Source: an uncultured Clostridia bacterium
GTDB lineage: Bacteria; Bacillota; Clostridia; Oscillospirales; Ruminococcaceae
DNA length: 52,037 nt
Direction: 5' to 3'
Assembly (NCBI GenBank): GCA_947625615.1
Contig: CANQPB010000016.1
Coordinates: forward strand, 1-52,037
Made by a program: the position numbers and the translations under genes. A model generated the notes under the pieces. The model was given only the letters and a program-made list of their open reading frames with translations. It was not told where the DNA came from and did no database searches. Below are positions 1-7,382 of the stretch, piece after piece. Position 1 is the stretch's first letter, and the number at the start of each line of letters is the position of its first letter.

Positions 1-92
1 CGTGAACGCTATCCTAAAGGCGACCTGCCTTTCGGCTTGGTCGATTTCCTTTAATGCGGTTGCTTTGGACACTTCCCTTCTACCCTCTATTC

Positions 93-121
93 TTGACTTT
101 TCAGGGCGGACGTGCTATAAT
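93..121 (+). promoter_or_regulatory. Sigma-A promoter of the M23 peptidase gene
   Basis: TTGACT at 93-98 and TATAAT at 116-121 are separated by 17 bases. The gene's ribosome site AAAGGAGGG follows at 155-163. Confidence 0.85.
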
Positions 122-169
122 GAAAATTTGTAACCGATTTGTAACTTTTTGCCGAAAGGAGGGCTTGCC

Positions 170-2281
170 ATGACCGATATTTCGCCTCAGGCGACTGAGG
201 AGCTTTCCGCCACGCCCGCGCAGGGCGCTGCCGAAGCTATCGAAGCGGCCGAAAATCCGGAGGTTGCGGAGGAGATCTCCCCCGCCGAGCCGACCGCGGA
301 GCCCTCTTCGGCCGAAAATTCCGGCCATGAGGACAAGACCGCCCGCGAATTTGCCGCAAAGCTTTCGCGGCACGCGGAAAGAAGCGCCGCAAAATGCGCG
401 CGCTCGGTTCTTTGCGGGCTGGTGAGCTTTCTCGGGTTCGTATGGGCGGCGGCAAGAGACGTCGCCGTCAGAACGGCAAAGCGAACGGCGGCTCTTTCGG
501 TCAAGGGCGTAAAAGCCTTTTCGGCGAGCGCTTCGCATTCTCTCGGGCTGATATTTTACCGCATCGTCGGGGCGCTGAGATATATAGGCGCCTCCGCCTG
601 GGGAGTTTTCACCGCCGTGGTCACCGCCGCCGCAAAAGCGGTGTGGGCGGTGCTTTCGGGGGTGTTCGGAACCGTCTTCGGCTGGATAGCCAAAAAGCTC
701 AAACAGCCTCTGTACGAGGTCTGGGCGTTTATCCTCACGCCGTTTGCCCACGCCTGGGGCGGGATCGCCCACGCGCATATCCGCCTGAAAAAGGCCGCGA
801 AAAAGGGCTCCTTCCACGCCATAGGCTCCGTCTTCTCATCGCTCGGCAGATTTATCGCCAGCGCCTTAGAATTTTTCAGATATATCTTCAACTACGCCGC
901 CCCGGTGATAGCGATAGTCTTTCTGATCTCGCTGATCAGGTATTCCTCAACGCTTCAATACGCCATCTCGGTGGAATATAACGGCAACGACATCGGCACC
1001 GTCGAAAACGAGGCCACGGTAAACGAGGCGCAGTCTCTCGTTCAGGACAAGATCACCTTCACCGAAAACGATCAGCCGATTATTTCAACTCCGAAGTTTT
1101 CGGTCACGGTGCTTTCGATGAGCGGCGATGACAGCCGGCCGACGAGCGACATTGACCAGCTCTCCGAGCTTATGATAGAGAGCGAAGACGTGCCCATTGT
1201 CTACGCCTACGGGCTTTACCTTAACGGCGAGCTCTTCGGGGTTTATTCCGAGGAGGACATGATTGTCATACGCGACGCGCTGAACGCCAGGCTTAACTAT
1301 TACAACACCCCGCAGTCTATAGATTGCAGCTTTGAGGACGACATCTACCTTTCCGAGGGAAGATTCCTTGAAACGGTGCTTACCGACACCGACGCCGCCC
1401 TTGAGCTTATAAACGGCTCCACCGAGGTTGAGGCGTATTACACCGTCCAGAGGGGGGACAGCATCTCAAAGATCTGCCAAAACTTAGGCATCACCGAGGA
1501 GCAGTTTGCCTCGGACAACCCCGAGCTTGCAGGCGGAATCGACCGCGGCGACATCGTCACATACCACTACTCCGAGCCGCATCTCAACGTGATATGCACC
1601 CATTACGAGGTCTACGACCAGGTCATCGAGCGCACGACGGAATACGTCGAATCGTCAAAATACGAGCAGTACTGCGAGATCCTTTTGCAGCACGGCTCGG
1701 ACGGCTATGAGAACGTAACCGCGCTCGTCACCGAGACAAACGGCACCGAGACCGACCGCACCATAGTTTCAAGAACTGTTCTTGAGGAGATGGTGCCCCG
1801 CAAATTCCGCGTAGGCACAAAGGAAAACACCTATCTTGACGGCGACACCACGATCATCGACCGACTGGGGACGTTCTGCTGGCCTCTTGCCGACGAGGAC
1901 TGCTACATATCCTCCGATTTCGGCTACCGCAGCTGGGATCACTCGAATCACAAGGCGATAGACATCGCGGGAATCCCGCGAGGCACCGACATCTACGCCG
2001 CCTGCGACGGCAAGGTCACATTCTCCGGCTGGAAAGCCGCCTACGGCAAGCTTGTCATTATAGACTGCGGCGGCGGATATGAATGCTACTACGGCCACTG
2101 CTCCGAGCTTTTGGTGAGCGTAGGCGACAGGGTGGAAAAGGGCGACGTCATCGCCGAGGTCGGCATGACGGGCAGCGCCTCGGGCAACCACCTCCACTTT
2201 GAGATGAGATACGACGACGACAGAATAAACCCGTTTATGGCTCTCGGCGGCCCCGGCGGGCACAGGTTCAACATGGGATAA
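170..2281 (+). CDS. Membrane-anchored LysM/G5/M23 peptidoglycan endopeptidase
   Basis: Predicted cell-wall hydrolase of 703 residues. The first ~235 residues are Ala-rich with several amphipathic or hydrophobic stretches and no recognised domain. One clear membrane helix lies at about 242-258. Outside the membrane follow a LysM repeat (about 421-467, starting AYYTVQRGDSIS), a G5-like domain (about 473-548) and a C-terminal M23 (LytM-type) peptidase (about 580-690). The zinc residues are visible as HKAID (His594, Asp598) and HLHF (His674, His676), with YYGH (His643) nearby. These are the residues expected of an active zinc endopeptidase cutting peptide cross-links. I chose ATG 170 because AAAGGAGGG lies seven bases upstream; an in-frame TTG at 149 has no ribosome site. 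The gene is transcribed alone, from a consensus promoter. The long Ala-rich N-terminus is unusual for the family and could fold against the membrane. Confidence 0.88.
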   Translation: MTDISPQATEELSATPAQGAAEAIEAAENPEVAEEISPAEPTAEPSSAENSGHEDKTAREFAAKLSRHAERSAAKCARSVLCGLVSFLGFVWAAARDVAVRTAKRTAALSVKGVKAFSASASHSLGLIFYRIVGALRYIGASAWGVFTAVVTAAAKAVWAVLSGVFGTVFGWIAKKLKQPLYEVWAFILTPFAHAWGGIAHAHIRLKKAAKKGSFHAIGSVFSSLGRFIASALEFFRYIFNYAAPVIAIVFLISLIRYSSTLQYAISVEYNGNDIGTVENEATVNEAQSLVQDKITFTENDQPIISTPKFSVTVLSMSGDDSRPTSDIDQLSELMIESEDVPIVYAYGLYLNGELFGVYSEEDMIVIRDALNARLNYYNTPQSIDCSFEDDIYLSEGRFLETVLTDTDAALELINGSTEVEAYYTVQRGDSISKICQNLGITEEQFASDNPELAGGIDRGDIVTYHYSEPHLNVICTHYEVYDQVIERTTEYVESSKYEQYCEILLQHGSDGYENVTALVTETNGTETDRTIVSRTVLEEMVPRKFRVGTKENTYLDGDTTIIDRLGTFCWPLADEDCYISSDFGYRSWDHSNHKAIDIAGIPRGTDIYAACDGKVTFSGWKAAYGKLVIIDCGGGYECYYGHCSELLVSVGDRVEKGDVIAEVGMTGSASGNHLHFEMRYDDDRINPFMALGGPGGHRFNMG

Positions 2282-2300
2282 CTTAACATCGCTGACAGCT

Positions 2301-2334
2301 GGCCCTCCCCTGCCCCAAAAAGCAGGGGGAGGCC
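2301..2334 (+). terminator. Hairpin after the M23 gene
   Basis: A CTCCCCTGC / GCAGGGGGAG stem lies 20 bases after the stop codon. The T-run is poor, so termination strength is uncertain; it also resembles the C-rich hairpins found elsewhere in the window. Confidence 0.45.
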
Positions 2335-2383
2335 GCTTAATTTCACAGCGGAGGCAAAATGCAAAAAAATTTTTCAAAAACCC

Positions 2384-2413
2384 TTGACAAGTCGGGGGGG
2401 CGGGTGATATAAT
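2384..2413 (+). promoter_or_regulatory. Promoter of tRNA-Leu(GAG)
   Basis: TTGACA at 2384-2389 and TATAAT at 2408-2413 have an 18-base spacer and lie 37 bases before the tRNA. Confidence 0.85.
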
Positions 2414-2450
2414 AGTGAAGCTCGGTTGAGAGCAATGCAATTTCATATAT

Positions 2451-2535
2451 GCGGCAGTGCTGGAATAGGCAGACAGGCACGTTTGAGGGGCGTGTGTCGA
2501 ACGACGTATGGGTTCAAGTCCCATTTGCCGCACCA
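2451..2535 (+). tRNA. tRNA-Leu, anticodon GAG
   Basis: An 85-nt class II tRNA. The acceptor strand GCGGCAG pairs with TTGCCGC, and the CCA end is encoded. The anticodon stem CACGT/GCGTG closes loop TTGAGGG, giving anticodon GAG (reads CUC/CUU). A long variable arm built on TGTCG..GACG fits tRNA-Leu, and the T arm is TGGG-TTCAAGT-CCCA. It has its own promoter and terminator. Confidence 0.95.
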
Positions 2536-2570
2536 ACCGCCGTGAGCGCAAGCTCACGGCGGTTTTCATT
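2536..2570 (+). terminator. Intrinsic terminator of tRNA-Leu(GAG)
   Basis: A 12-bp perfect stem ACCGCCGTGAGC / GCTCACGGCGGT with a GCAA tetraloop is followed by TTTCATTT. Confidence 0.9.
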
Positions 2571-2612
2571 TGCTCTAAGCCCCGTAATCTCTCGGCAAAG
2601 AGAACCCCCATT

Positions 2613-2642
2613 CTTGACATTCCCTCCGGCCGATGATATAAT
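2613..2642 (+). promoter_or_regulatory. Promoter of the membrane protein / nth pair
   Basis: TTGACA at 2613-2618 and TATAAT at 2637-2642 have an 18-base spacer and lie just before AAGGGAGG and the ATG at 2670. Confidence 0.85.
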
Positions 2643-2669
2643 ATCCTCAACATCAAGGGAGGCTTCGCC

Positions 2670-3131
2670 ATGCATGAGCTTAAAAGAAAAACCTACGTTT
2701 TAGCCGTTCTCGGCCTACTTTTGTTTAACTGCGTTATATTCACCTCCGGCGCGATGGCCGCATTCAGCGCGGGCGATCCCGACGTTGAAAATGCCGCCGC
2801 GCTGATTTTGATACCCGCGTTCTTCGTCCCGGCGGCGTGGGCGACAACCGTCCTTATAGGGCTTCTTTCGGCGCTTTTCGGGGTGTGCGCCGGCCGCGGG
2901 GCAAAGATCCGCCCCGACGAAATTTTCCGCATGTCCGGCCTCAGCCCCTTTTGGAAGCTCTGGCGCGCCGCGTTTTTGATCTTCTGCGCCGGCGCCATGC
3001 TGTTCGGATATTTTCTTTTAACGCCCTTTCACATTCGCGCCGCGCTCTACGCGTTCTCCGGCGGGGCGCTGCTTATAATGCTCTATTCACTGGCAAAAGC
3101 GGCCGTCTGCCCGAGGAGGGATAACCTATGA
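2670..3131 (+). CDS. Small integral membrane protein, function unknown
   Basis: I do not recognise this 153-residue protein. It shows four hydrophobic segments, at about residues 9-29, 45-70, 100-118 and 123-142. A short basic stretch (RGAKIRPDE) lies between the second and third. The start ATG 2670 has AAGGGAGG upstream and a consensus promoter. Its stop overlaps the start of nth by four bases (ATGA), so the two are translationally coupled. The pairing with a DNA repair glycosylase does not by itself suggest a function. Confidence 0.75.
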   Translation: MHELKRKTYVLAVLGLLLFNCVIFTSGAMAAFSAGDPDVENAAALILIPAFFVPAAWATTVLIGLLSALFGVCAGRGAKIRPDEIFRMSGLSPFWKLWRAAFLIFCAGAMLFGYFLLTPFHIRAALYAFSGGALLIMLYSLAKAAVCPRRDNL

Positions 3132-3772
3132 ACGCGCTCGCAACAAAAAACCGCGCCGCCGAGATAGTCGACCGCCTCGAAAAGGTCTACCCCGAGGCGC
3201 AGTGCTCTTTGGTCTACGAAAAACCATACGAGCTGCTGATCTCTGTCAGGCTTTCGGCGCAGTGCACCGACGCGCGTGTGAATATCGTCACAAAGGAGCT
3301 TTTTAAAAGGTTCCCCACCCTTGAAAGCTTCGCCGAGGCAGATATCTCGGAGGTTGAAAAGATAGTCATGCCCTGCGGGCTCTTCCGCACGAAGGCAAAA
3401 AGCATCGTCGAGCTGTCGAAAAAGCTCATCGACGACTTCGGCGGCAGGGTTCCCGACACCATGGAGGGGCTTTTGTCGCTGCCCGGCGTCGGCCGAAAGA
3501 CCGCCAACCTTATTTTGGGAGACGTCTACAAGCAGCCCGCCGTCGTCACCGACACCCACTGCATAAGGATCTGCGGGCGGCTCGGGCTTTCGGAGGGCGA
3601 CGACCCCGCAAAGGTGGAAAAACAGCTTCGGGAGGTTCTGCCGATGGAGCGCGCCTCAGACTTCTGCCACCGGCTCGTCAATTTCGGCCGCGACACCTGC
3701 TCGGCCCGAAAGCCAAGGTGCGAGGGCTGCCCCCTCGCCGATTTGTGCGAATATAAAAAATCCCGCGGGTAA
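3128..3772 (+). CDS. nth: Endonuclease III, DNA glycosylase/AP lyase
   Basis: Removes oxidised pyrimidines from DNA and cuts the abasic strand in base-excision repair. The protein is 214 residues, normal for the family. The helix-hairpin-helix motif LPGVGRKTAN spans about 118-127 with the catalytic lysine at 124. The conserved aspartate is Asp142 in VTDTHC. The [4Fe-4S] ligands are Cys191, 198, 201 and 207 (C-x6-C-x2-C-x5-C). All key residues are present, so it should be active. It starts inside the stop codon of the upstream membrane protein and shares its promoter. Confidence 0.96.
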   Translation: MNALATKNRAAEIVDRLEKVYPEAQCSLVYEKPYELLISVRLSAQCTDARVNIVTKELFKRFPTLESFAEADISEVEKIVMPCGLFRTKAKSIVELSKKLIDDFGGRVPDTMEGLLSLPGVGRKTANLILGDVYKQPAVVTDTHCIRICGRLGLSEGDDPAKVEKQLREVLPMERASDFCHRLVNFGRDTCSARKPRCEGCPLADLCEYKKSRG

Positions 3773-3832
3773 CGCCGGGCTTGACGATATGATGACAGGC
3801 GATGCGTAAATCGCAGTTTGTAGGTGAAAAGA

Positions 3833-4294
3833 ATGGATACTTGTGATTGGTGCAGCCTCTCTGAAGAAGACAAACAGTATCAGGTGTACGAGAGTAAATC
3901 ATGGTCTGTTTTCCTCTCAGATGAACAGGACTATATCGGACGATGTATATTGGTTTTGAATCGTCATTGTAATTCATTATCAGAGCTAAAAGATGATGAA
4001 TGGGACGAGTTTCGCAATCTGGTTTGTAAAGTGGAGGCATGCTTAAAGGCTGTTTTAGGAGCAACTCTATGTAATTGGAGTTGTTTGATGAACAGCTTCT
4101 ATAAAAAATCAGAGCCTAATCCTCATCTTCATATTCACGTAAGGCCAAGATATGATAAGCCCGTGATGCTCAACGGGAACATTTATTCTGATAGCGAGTT
4201 TGGTCATCATTATGCGTTGAATAAGAGCGGGGTAATACCTGTTAAAGATAAAGAAGAAGTGCTTATTAGACTAAAAGAATGGTTGAATCGCTAA
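3833..4294 (+). CDS. HIT-domain nucleotide hydrolase/transferase
   Basis: A 153-residue protein of the histidine-triad superfamily. The triad HLHIHVR is at about residue 101-107, preceded by a PNP motif, and the N-terminus carries a CDWC pair. HIT proteins hydrolyse or transfer nucleoside monophosphates from dinucleoside polyphosphates or AMP conjugates; the substrate here cannot be told. I start at ATG 3833 because TAGGTGA sits six bases upstream; a GTG at 3824 is an in-frame alternative. The gene is clearly more AT-rich than nth and the genes after it, and uses different third positions, so recent acquisition is likely. It ends at a strong bidirectional terminator and appears to stand alone. 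Confidence 0.85.
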   Translation: MDTCDWCSLSEEDKQYQVYESKSWSVFLSDEQDYIGRCILVLNRHCNSLSELKDDEWDEFRNLVCKVEACLKAVLGATLCNWSCLMNSFYKKSEPNPHLHIHVRPRYDKPVMLNGNIYSDSEFGHHYALNKSGVIPVKDKEEVLIRLKEWLNR

Positions 4295-4340
4295 ATTCCG
4301 ATTTATCTGCCATACAGTTATTAATACGCGCATCTATACA

Positions 4341-4367
4341 AAAAGCAGACGGTTTCCGTCTGCTTTT
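4341..4367. terminator. Bidirectional intrinsic terminator between HIT and XRE genes
   Basis: The perfect 12-bp stem AAAAGCAGACGG / CCGTCTGCTTTT with a TTT loop has T-runs in both directions. It can end the HIT gene on plus and the DUF6442/XRE operon on minus. Confidence 0.9.
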
Positions 4368-4431
4368 GCCGTTTTAAAAGAGAAAAACGGGCCTCACCCT
4401 TTTATAACATCTCGTTTAAATTTCGGTTTTA

Positions 4432-4650
4432 TTACTCAAAGTAGAATAATTCCTCGAATTTTTTGTCAAGGGCGATGCATAAAATCAGCGCGAGCTTTGC
4501 CGTCGGGTTGAACTGCCCCGTCTCGATGGAGCTTATGGTGTTCCGGGAGACGCCCACCGCCTCGGCGAGCTGCTGCTGCGATATCCCCCGCTCGGCCCGC
4601 GCCTCTTTGAGGCGGTTTTTTAAGATAAGTCTGTCGTCCAAGCCGCTCAC
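4432..4650 (-). CDS. XRE-family (Cro/CI) regulator, single HTH domain
   Basis: A 72-residue protein that is almost entirely one HTH_3 domain: LKEARAERGISQQQLAEAVG and then SRNTISSIETGQFNPT, the standard recognition-helix region. It is the last gene of a three-gene minus-strand operon. The seven-base gap to the DUF6442 gene upstream suggests coupled translation. Short XRE proteins paired with DUF6442-type membrane proteins are common in Firmicutes; the likely role is control of its own operon. The operon promoter carries a duplicated 13-bp element that is a good operator candidate. Its target genes beyond this are unknown. Confidence 0.9.
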   Translation of the reverse strand: MSGLDDRLILKNRLKEARAERGISQQQLAEAVGVSRNTISSIETGQFNPTAKLALILCIALDKKFEELFYFE

Positions 4651-4657
4651 CGCCCCG

Positions 4658-4978
4658 CTAAAAGATCAGGCTGTAGATATGGTATCCCGAAAAAACAGCC
4701 ACAATCACCGTATAGAAGATCGCCAGCACAAGCTCTATTTTGCTGCGAAGCTTTATGAATCTGACCCAGCGCAGAGCCATGTCGGAGCCGAAAACTATCG
4801 CCCAAAGCCCGAAATTCGGCCCTCCGCCGACGGCAATCTGCACGATGAAAAATACCGCGGCAATAATCAGCATCACCGCGACCGCGGCCGAATTTGCAAG
4901 CTTTGAGATCTCCATGCCGTAAAGATCCTTGTTCCGATTCTCCGCCCTGCTCTTCGATAAAATATCTTCCTTGTCCAT
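4658..4978 (-). CDS. DUF6442-like membrane protein (copy 2)
   Basis: A 106-residue protein that starts MDKEDILSKSRAENRNKD, the N-terminal signature typical of DUF6442, followed by three hydrophobic segments (about 27-48, 55-70 and 81-104). It is a paralogue of the neighbouring gene at 4990-5319, which begins MDKNEILEKSRKENK, so the pair arose by duplication. Function is unknown. The fixed neighbourhood with a small XRE regulator suggests a membrane response or modulator protein controlled by that regulator. Confidence 0.82.
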   Translation of the reverse strand: MDKEDILSKSRAENRNKDLYGMEISKLANSAAVAVMLIIAAVFFIVQIAVGGGPNFGLWAIVFGSDMALRWVRFIKLRSKIELVLAIFYTVIVAVFSGYHIYSLIF

Positions 4979-4989
4979 AGTTATCCACC

Positions 4990-5319
4990 TTATTTGACAA
5001 AGCCCGCGACGAATGTCGCGGCGTAAAAGATGAAAAGCCCCGAGAAAACGGCCGCCAAAGCTATGTCGGACGGCTTCCTGAGCTTTATCGCCTTAAAGAC
5101 GCAGACCGCCGCCAGCATTCCGAAATATATCGCCATATTGTCCGCGGCATATTTCATCGGCAAATCGCAGAAGAACGCAAGAAAAAGCGATGCGAGCCCG
5201 CAGATAATTATCCCGACCGCGCCGCCTAACTGCCACGCCTTCGCGGTTATCCAAAGCTCCCGTTCGTCATACCCCTTGTTCTCCTTCCTGCTTTTCTCTA
5301 ATATTTCGTTTTTGTCCAT
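4990..5319 (-). CDS. DUF6442-like membrane protein (copy 1)
   Basis: The first gene of the minus-strand operon, 109 residues. It shares the MDKxEILxKSRxENK start with the next gene and has hydrophobic segments at about 30-50, 58-76 and 86-107. It lies 11 bases upstream of its paralogue. GGAGGT stands just before the ATG at 5319. The function is not known. The two copies differ enough that they may not be redundant. Confidence 0.82.
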   Translation of the reverse strand: MDKNEILEKSRKENKGYDERELWITAKAWQLGGAVGIIICGLASLFLAFFCDLPMKYAADNMAIYFGMLAAVCVFKAIKLRKPSDIALAAVFSGLFIFYAATFVAGFVK

Positions 5320-5338
5320 AACCGTACCTCCAATTTTA

Positions 5339-5390
5339 TGCCAAGTTTTCTTTGCAAGACGATTATACCACTGCCAAGTTTACTTGTCAA
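5339..5390 (-). promoter_or_regulatory. Promoter with duplicated operator for the DUF6442-XRE operon
   Basis: On the minus strand TTGACA (5385-5390) and TATAAT (5362-5367) are 17 bases apart. The 13-mer AGTAAACTTGGCA sits in the spacer (5372-5384). A near copy, AGAAAACTTGGCA (12 of 13 identical), lies at 5339-5351 just after the transcription start. The copies are 33 bases apart, about three helical turns, and the spacer copy overlaps the palindrome CAAGTTTACTTG. This is what a self-repressing XRE protein would bind. Confidence 0.75.
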
Positions 5391-5419
5391 TAGGGGGCGG
5401 AAAATTTTTTGGCGGGCAA

Positions 5420-5447
5420 TTGACAAATCCCGAAAAATAAGTATAAT
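5420..5447 (+). promoter_or_regulatory. Upstream promoter (P1) toward the DUF3800 locus
   Basis: TTGACA at 5420-5425 and TATAAT at 5442-5447 have a 16-base spacer. It is divergent from the DUF6442 promoter. Confidence 0.65.
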
Positions 5448-5499
5448 TATATGTGTAGGGTGGTCATATTTCTTGTGCCCGGAAATTTTTTCGGAGCTA

Positions 5500-5528
5500 T
5501 TGACATTTAAGAATAAATATGCTACACT
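5500..5528 (+). promoter_or_regulatory. Downstream promoter (P2) of the DUF3800 leader RNA
   Basis: TTGACA at 5500-5505 and TACACT at 5523-5528 have a 17-base spacer. Transcription should begin near 5534, at the front of the hairpin RNA. Confidence 0.75.
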
Positions 5529-5533
5529 AATCA

Positions 5534-5619
5534 TACAATAAATCGGTGATATCACCGATTGGGCTGGTCATTCGACCCTGGTCCACCGAGCGGCGGGGAA
5601 TTTCCCCGCCATTTTTATT
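5534..5619 (+). ncRNA. Structured leader RNA/sRNA upstream of DUF3800 gene
   Basis: A transcript from P2 would contain the perfect 20-bp palindrome AATCGGTGATATCACCGATT (5541-5560), then a small GGTC-ATTC-GACC hairpin, then the intrinsic terminator GGCGGGG..CCCCGCC with ATTTTTATT (5592-5619). It is about 85 nt and has no open reading frame. The next gene starts 17 bases after the terminator, so this is either a free small RNA or an attenuator leader. Comparative-genomics work has described several structured RNA motifs next to DUF3800 genes; I cannot say which, if any, this matches. Confidence 0.6.
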
Positions 5620-5635
5620 GACAAGAGGGCAGATC

Positions 5636-6322
5636 ATGAACGAGCGTGCGCTGAGTGTTTTTGTAGACGAATCGGGGGATTTCGGGCCGTATCAGAGCCA
5701 CTCTCCCTATTATCTCGTGTCGATGGTATTGCACGATCAAGACACAGATATTTCGGAAAACATCGCCGCCTTTCGCCGCCGGGTCGACGGGCTCGGCTTC
5801 AGATCGCACGCCGTACATACCGGGCCGCTTATCCGCAGGGAAAAGGACTATAAGGATTGCGGCCAGGACGAACGCCTGCGGCTTTTCAACGCCCTGTTTC
5901 ACTTTGTCCGGCAGCTGAGCATAAGCTATATTTGCGTGAAAATCAAAAAGTCGGAGGATTCCGACAAGCAGTCCACCGCCGCCGCTCTTTCCGAAAGGAT
6001 AAACTCCGCCCTCATATCATGCGAGCCGCTATTTCGGCAGTATGACAGAATTATAATTTATTACGATAACGGCCAGGAGGAGCTTAACGCCATTCTCAAA
6101 GCCGCATTCTGTTCGGCATATCCCCGCGTTGAATTCAGACGGGTGAAGCCGGCCGACTATGCGCTTTTTCAGGCGGCAGACCTTTGCTGTACGGCGGAGC
6201 TTCTTGCCGAAAAGGCGTCGGAAAAGACGCTTACAAAATCCGAGCTCGGCTTTTTCGGAAGCGCCCGCAATTTCAAAAAGAATTATTACAAACATCTTTC
6301 CGCCAAGAAAATAGGTTTTTGA
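5636..6322 (+). CDS. DUF3800 domain protein
   Basis: A 228-residue protein with the DUF3800 hallmarks: an N-terminal VDESGDFG (about residues 7-14) and a C-terminal FQAADLCC followed by an acidic residue (about 178-186). These acidic positions are where an RNase H-like fold would hold metal ions. That nuclease-like reading is inference from the family. DUF3800 genes are often found in mobile or defence contexts. I start at ATG 5636 with AGAGGG upstream; the longer in-frame start at 5546 would begin inside the leader palindrome and run through the terminator hairpin. No partner gene is adjacent. Confidence 0.85.
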   Translation: MNERALSVFVDESGDFGPYQSHSPYYLVSMVLHDQDTDISENIAAFRRRVDGLGFRSHAVHTGPLIRREKDYKDCGQDERLRLFNALFHFVRQLSISYICVKIKKSEDSDKQSTAAALSERINSALISCEPLFRQYDRIIIYYDNGQEELNAILKAAFCSAYPRVEFRRVKPADYALFQAADLCCTAELLAEKASEKTLTKSELGFFGSARNFKKNYYKHLSAKKIGF

Positions 6323-6363
6323 CCCCACGGCGGGGCAAAAATATCCCCTTCTGTAAAAAATTT

Positions 6364-6403
6364 CGCGAAAAATCCAACGGTTTTCGCGGGTTTTTTCTTT
6401 TTT
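6364..6403 (+). terminator. Terminator after the DUF3800 gene
   Basis: CGCGAAAA (6364-6371) pairs with TTTTCGCG (6381-6388), followed by a long T-tract to 6403. It separates DUF3800 from the hydrogenase operon promoter. Confidence 0.8.
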
Positions 6404-6407
6404 GGGC

Positions 6408-6436
6408 TTGATATTCTCGCCTCAATATGTTATAAT
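6408..6436 (+). promoter_or_regulatory. Promoter of the ten-gene hydrogenase operon
   Basis: TTGATA at 6408-6413 and TATAAT at 6431-6436 have a 17-base spacer. No second strong promoter or terminator is visible until 14813. Confidence 0.82.
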
Positions 6437-6494
6437 TCCGTTGTATGTATACAGCAGATCGACATTTTTCCAATAAATTGAAAGGATTGATACC

Positions 6495-6989
6495 ATGAAA
6501 AAAAGAATCAGCGCTATCCCCTTCAAAGGCACTCCCGAGCAGGAAGCAAAGCTTAAGGCTGTCATCGAGGAGAAAAAGCACGTCGAGGGCTCCCTCATGC
6601 AGGTAATGCAGGAGGCCCAGGAAATTTACGGCTACCTTCCCCTTGAAGTCCAGCAGATGATCGCCGCCGGAATGGGCGTGTCGGTCGAGGACGTCTACGG
6701 AATAGCCACCTTCTACGCACAGTTCGCGCTTTCGCCCAAGGGCGAGCACCAGATCTCCGTCTGCCTCGGCACCGCCTGCTATGTCAAGGGCTCGCAGGAC
6801 ATCATCGACCGCATCTCCGAAGTTCTCGGGATCCAGTCGGGCGAATGCACCCCCGACGGCAAATTCTCGCTTGAGGCCTGCCGCTGCATAGGCGCCTGCG
6901 GCCTTGCCCCCGTCATGACGGTCGGCGACGACGTCTACGGCAGACTTACCAAGGCCGACGTCGACACCATTCTGGCAAAATATAAATAA
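6495..6989 (+). CDS. hndA: Hydrogenase subunit HndA/NuoE-like [2Fe-2S] protein
   Basis: A 164-residue thioredoxin-like [2Fe-2S] ferredoxin, homologous to complex I NuoE and to HydC of bifurcating hydrogenases. The N-terminal helical domain is followed by the cluster ligands Cys90 and Cys95 (CLGTAC), then Cys131 and Cys135 (RCIGAC). It should pass electrons between the flavin subunit and the hydrogenase subunit. It opens the operon, but the other three structural subunits come six genes later (10793-14796). Alternative naming from Thermotoga would be hydC. Confidence 0.93.
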   Translation: MKKRISAIPFKGTPEQEAKLKAVIEEKKHVEGSLMQVMQEAQEIYGYLPLEVQQMIAAGMGVSVEDVYGIATFYAQFALSPKGEHQISVCLGTACYVKGSQDIIDRISEVLGIQSGECTPDGKFSLEACRCIGACGLAPVMTVGDDVYGRLTKADVDTILAKYK

Positions 6990-7025
6990 GCCTTAACCAT
7001 CAGATTCGCGACAGGGGTTATTAGT

Positions 7026-7382
7026 ATGAAAATTTCTGATATCAAAACGCTTCTTGACGCCAAGGTGCTCTGCGGAGAGGAACATCTCGACCGCGACGTT
7101 TTCTCGGCCTGCGGCTCCGACATGATGAGCGACGTTTTGGCCTATGTTAAAGATCAGGCGGTGCTTCTCACCGGGCTTGTCAATTCCCAGGTAATAAGAA
7201 CCGCCGAGATGATGGACATGATATGCATAGTCTTCGTGAGATCGAAAAAGCCCACCGACGACATGATAGAGCTTGCGCGTGAGAGCGGGCTTGTCCTTAT
7301 GAATACCGAAAAGAGAATGTACGAGGCCTGCGGACTTCTTTACACCAGCGGCCTTGTCGGAAACGGGGTACATCATGAGTGA
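7026..7382 (+). CDS. DRTGG-domain protein (first of two)
   Basis: A 118-residue protein that consists of one DRTGG-like domain. ACGSDMMSDVLAYV and LLTGLVNSQVIRTAEMMD match the family pattern. DRTGG domains occur in regulatory proteins and are thought to bind small ligands; no reaction is known. The operon carries a second such protein at 9128-9454. The gene overlaps the following anti-sigma-type ATPase by eight bases, suggesting tight co-expression and possibly a complex. A ligand-sensing role next to a kinase-fold ATPase is inference. Confidence 0.82.
   Translation: MKISDIKTLLDAKVLCGEEHLDRDVFSACGSDMMSDVLAYVKDQAVLLTGLVNSQVIRTAEMMDMICIVFVRSKKPTDDMIELARESGLVLMNTEKRMYEACGLLYTSGLVGNGVHHE

Noticed and set aside
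5546-5635. N-terminal extension of the DUF3800 protein
   Set aside because: The extension would be translated from the leader palindrome through the terminator hairpin; ATG 5636 matches the family N-terminus.
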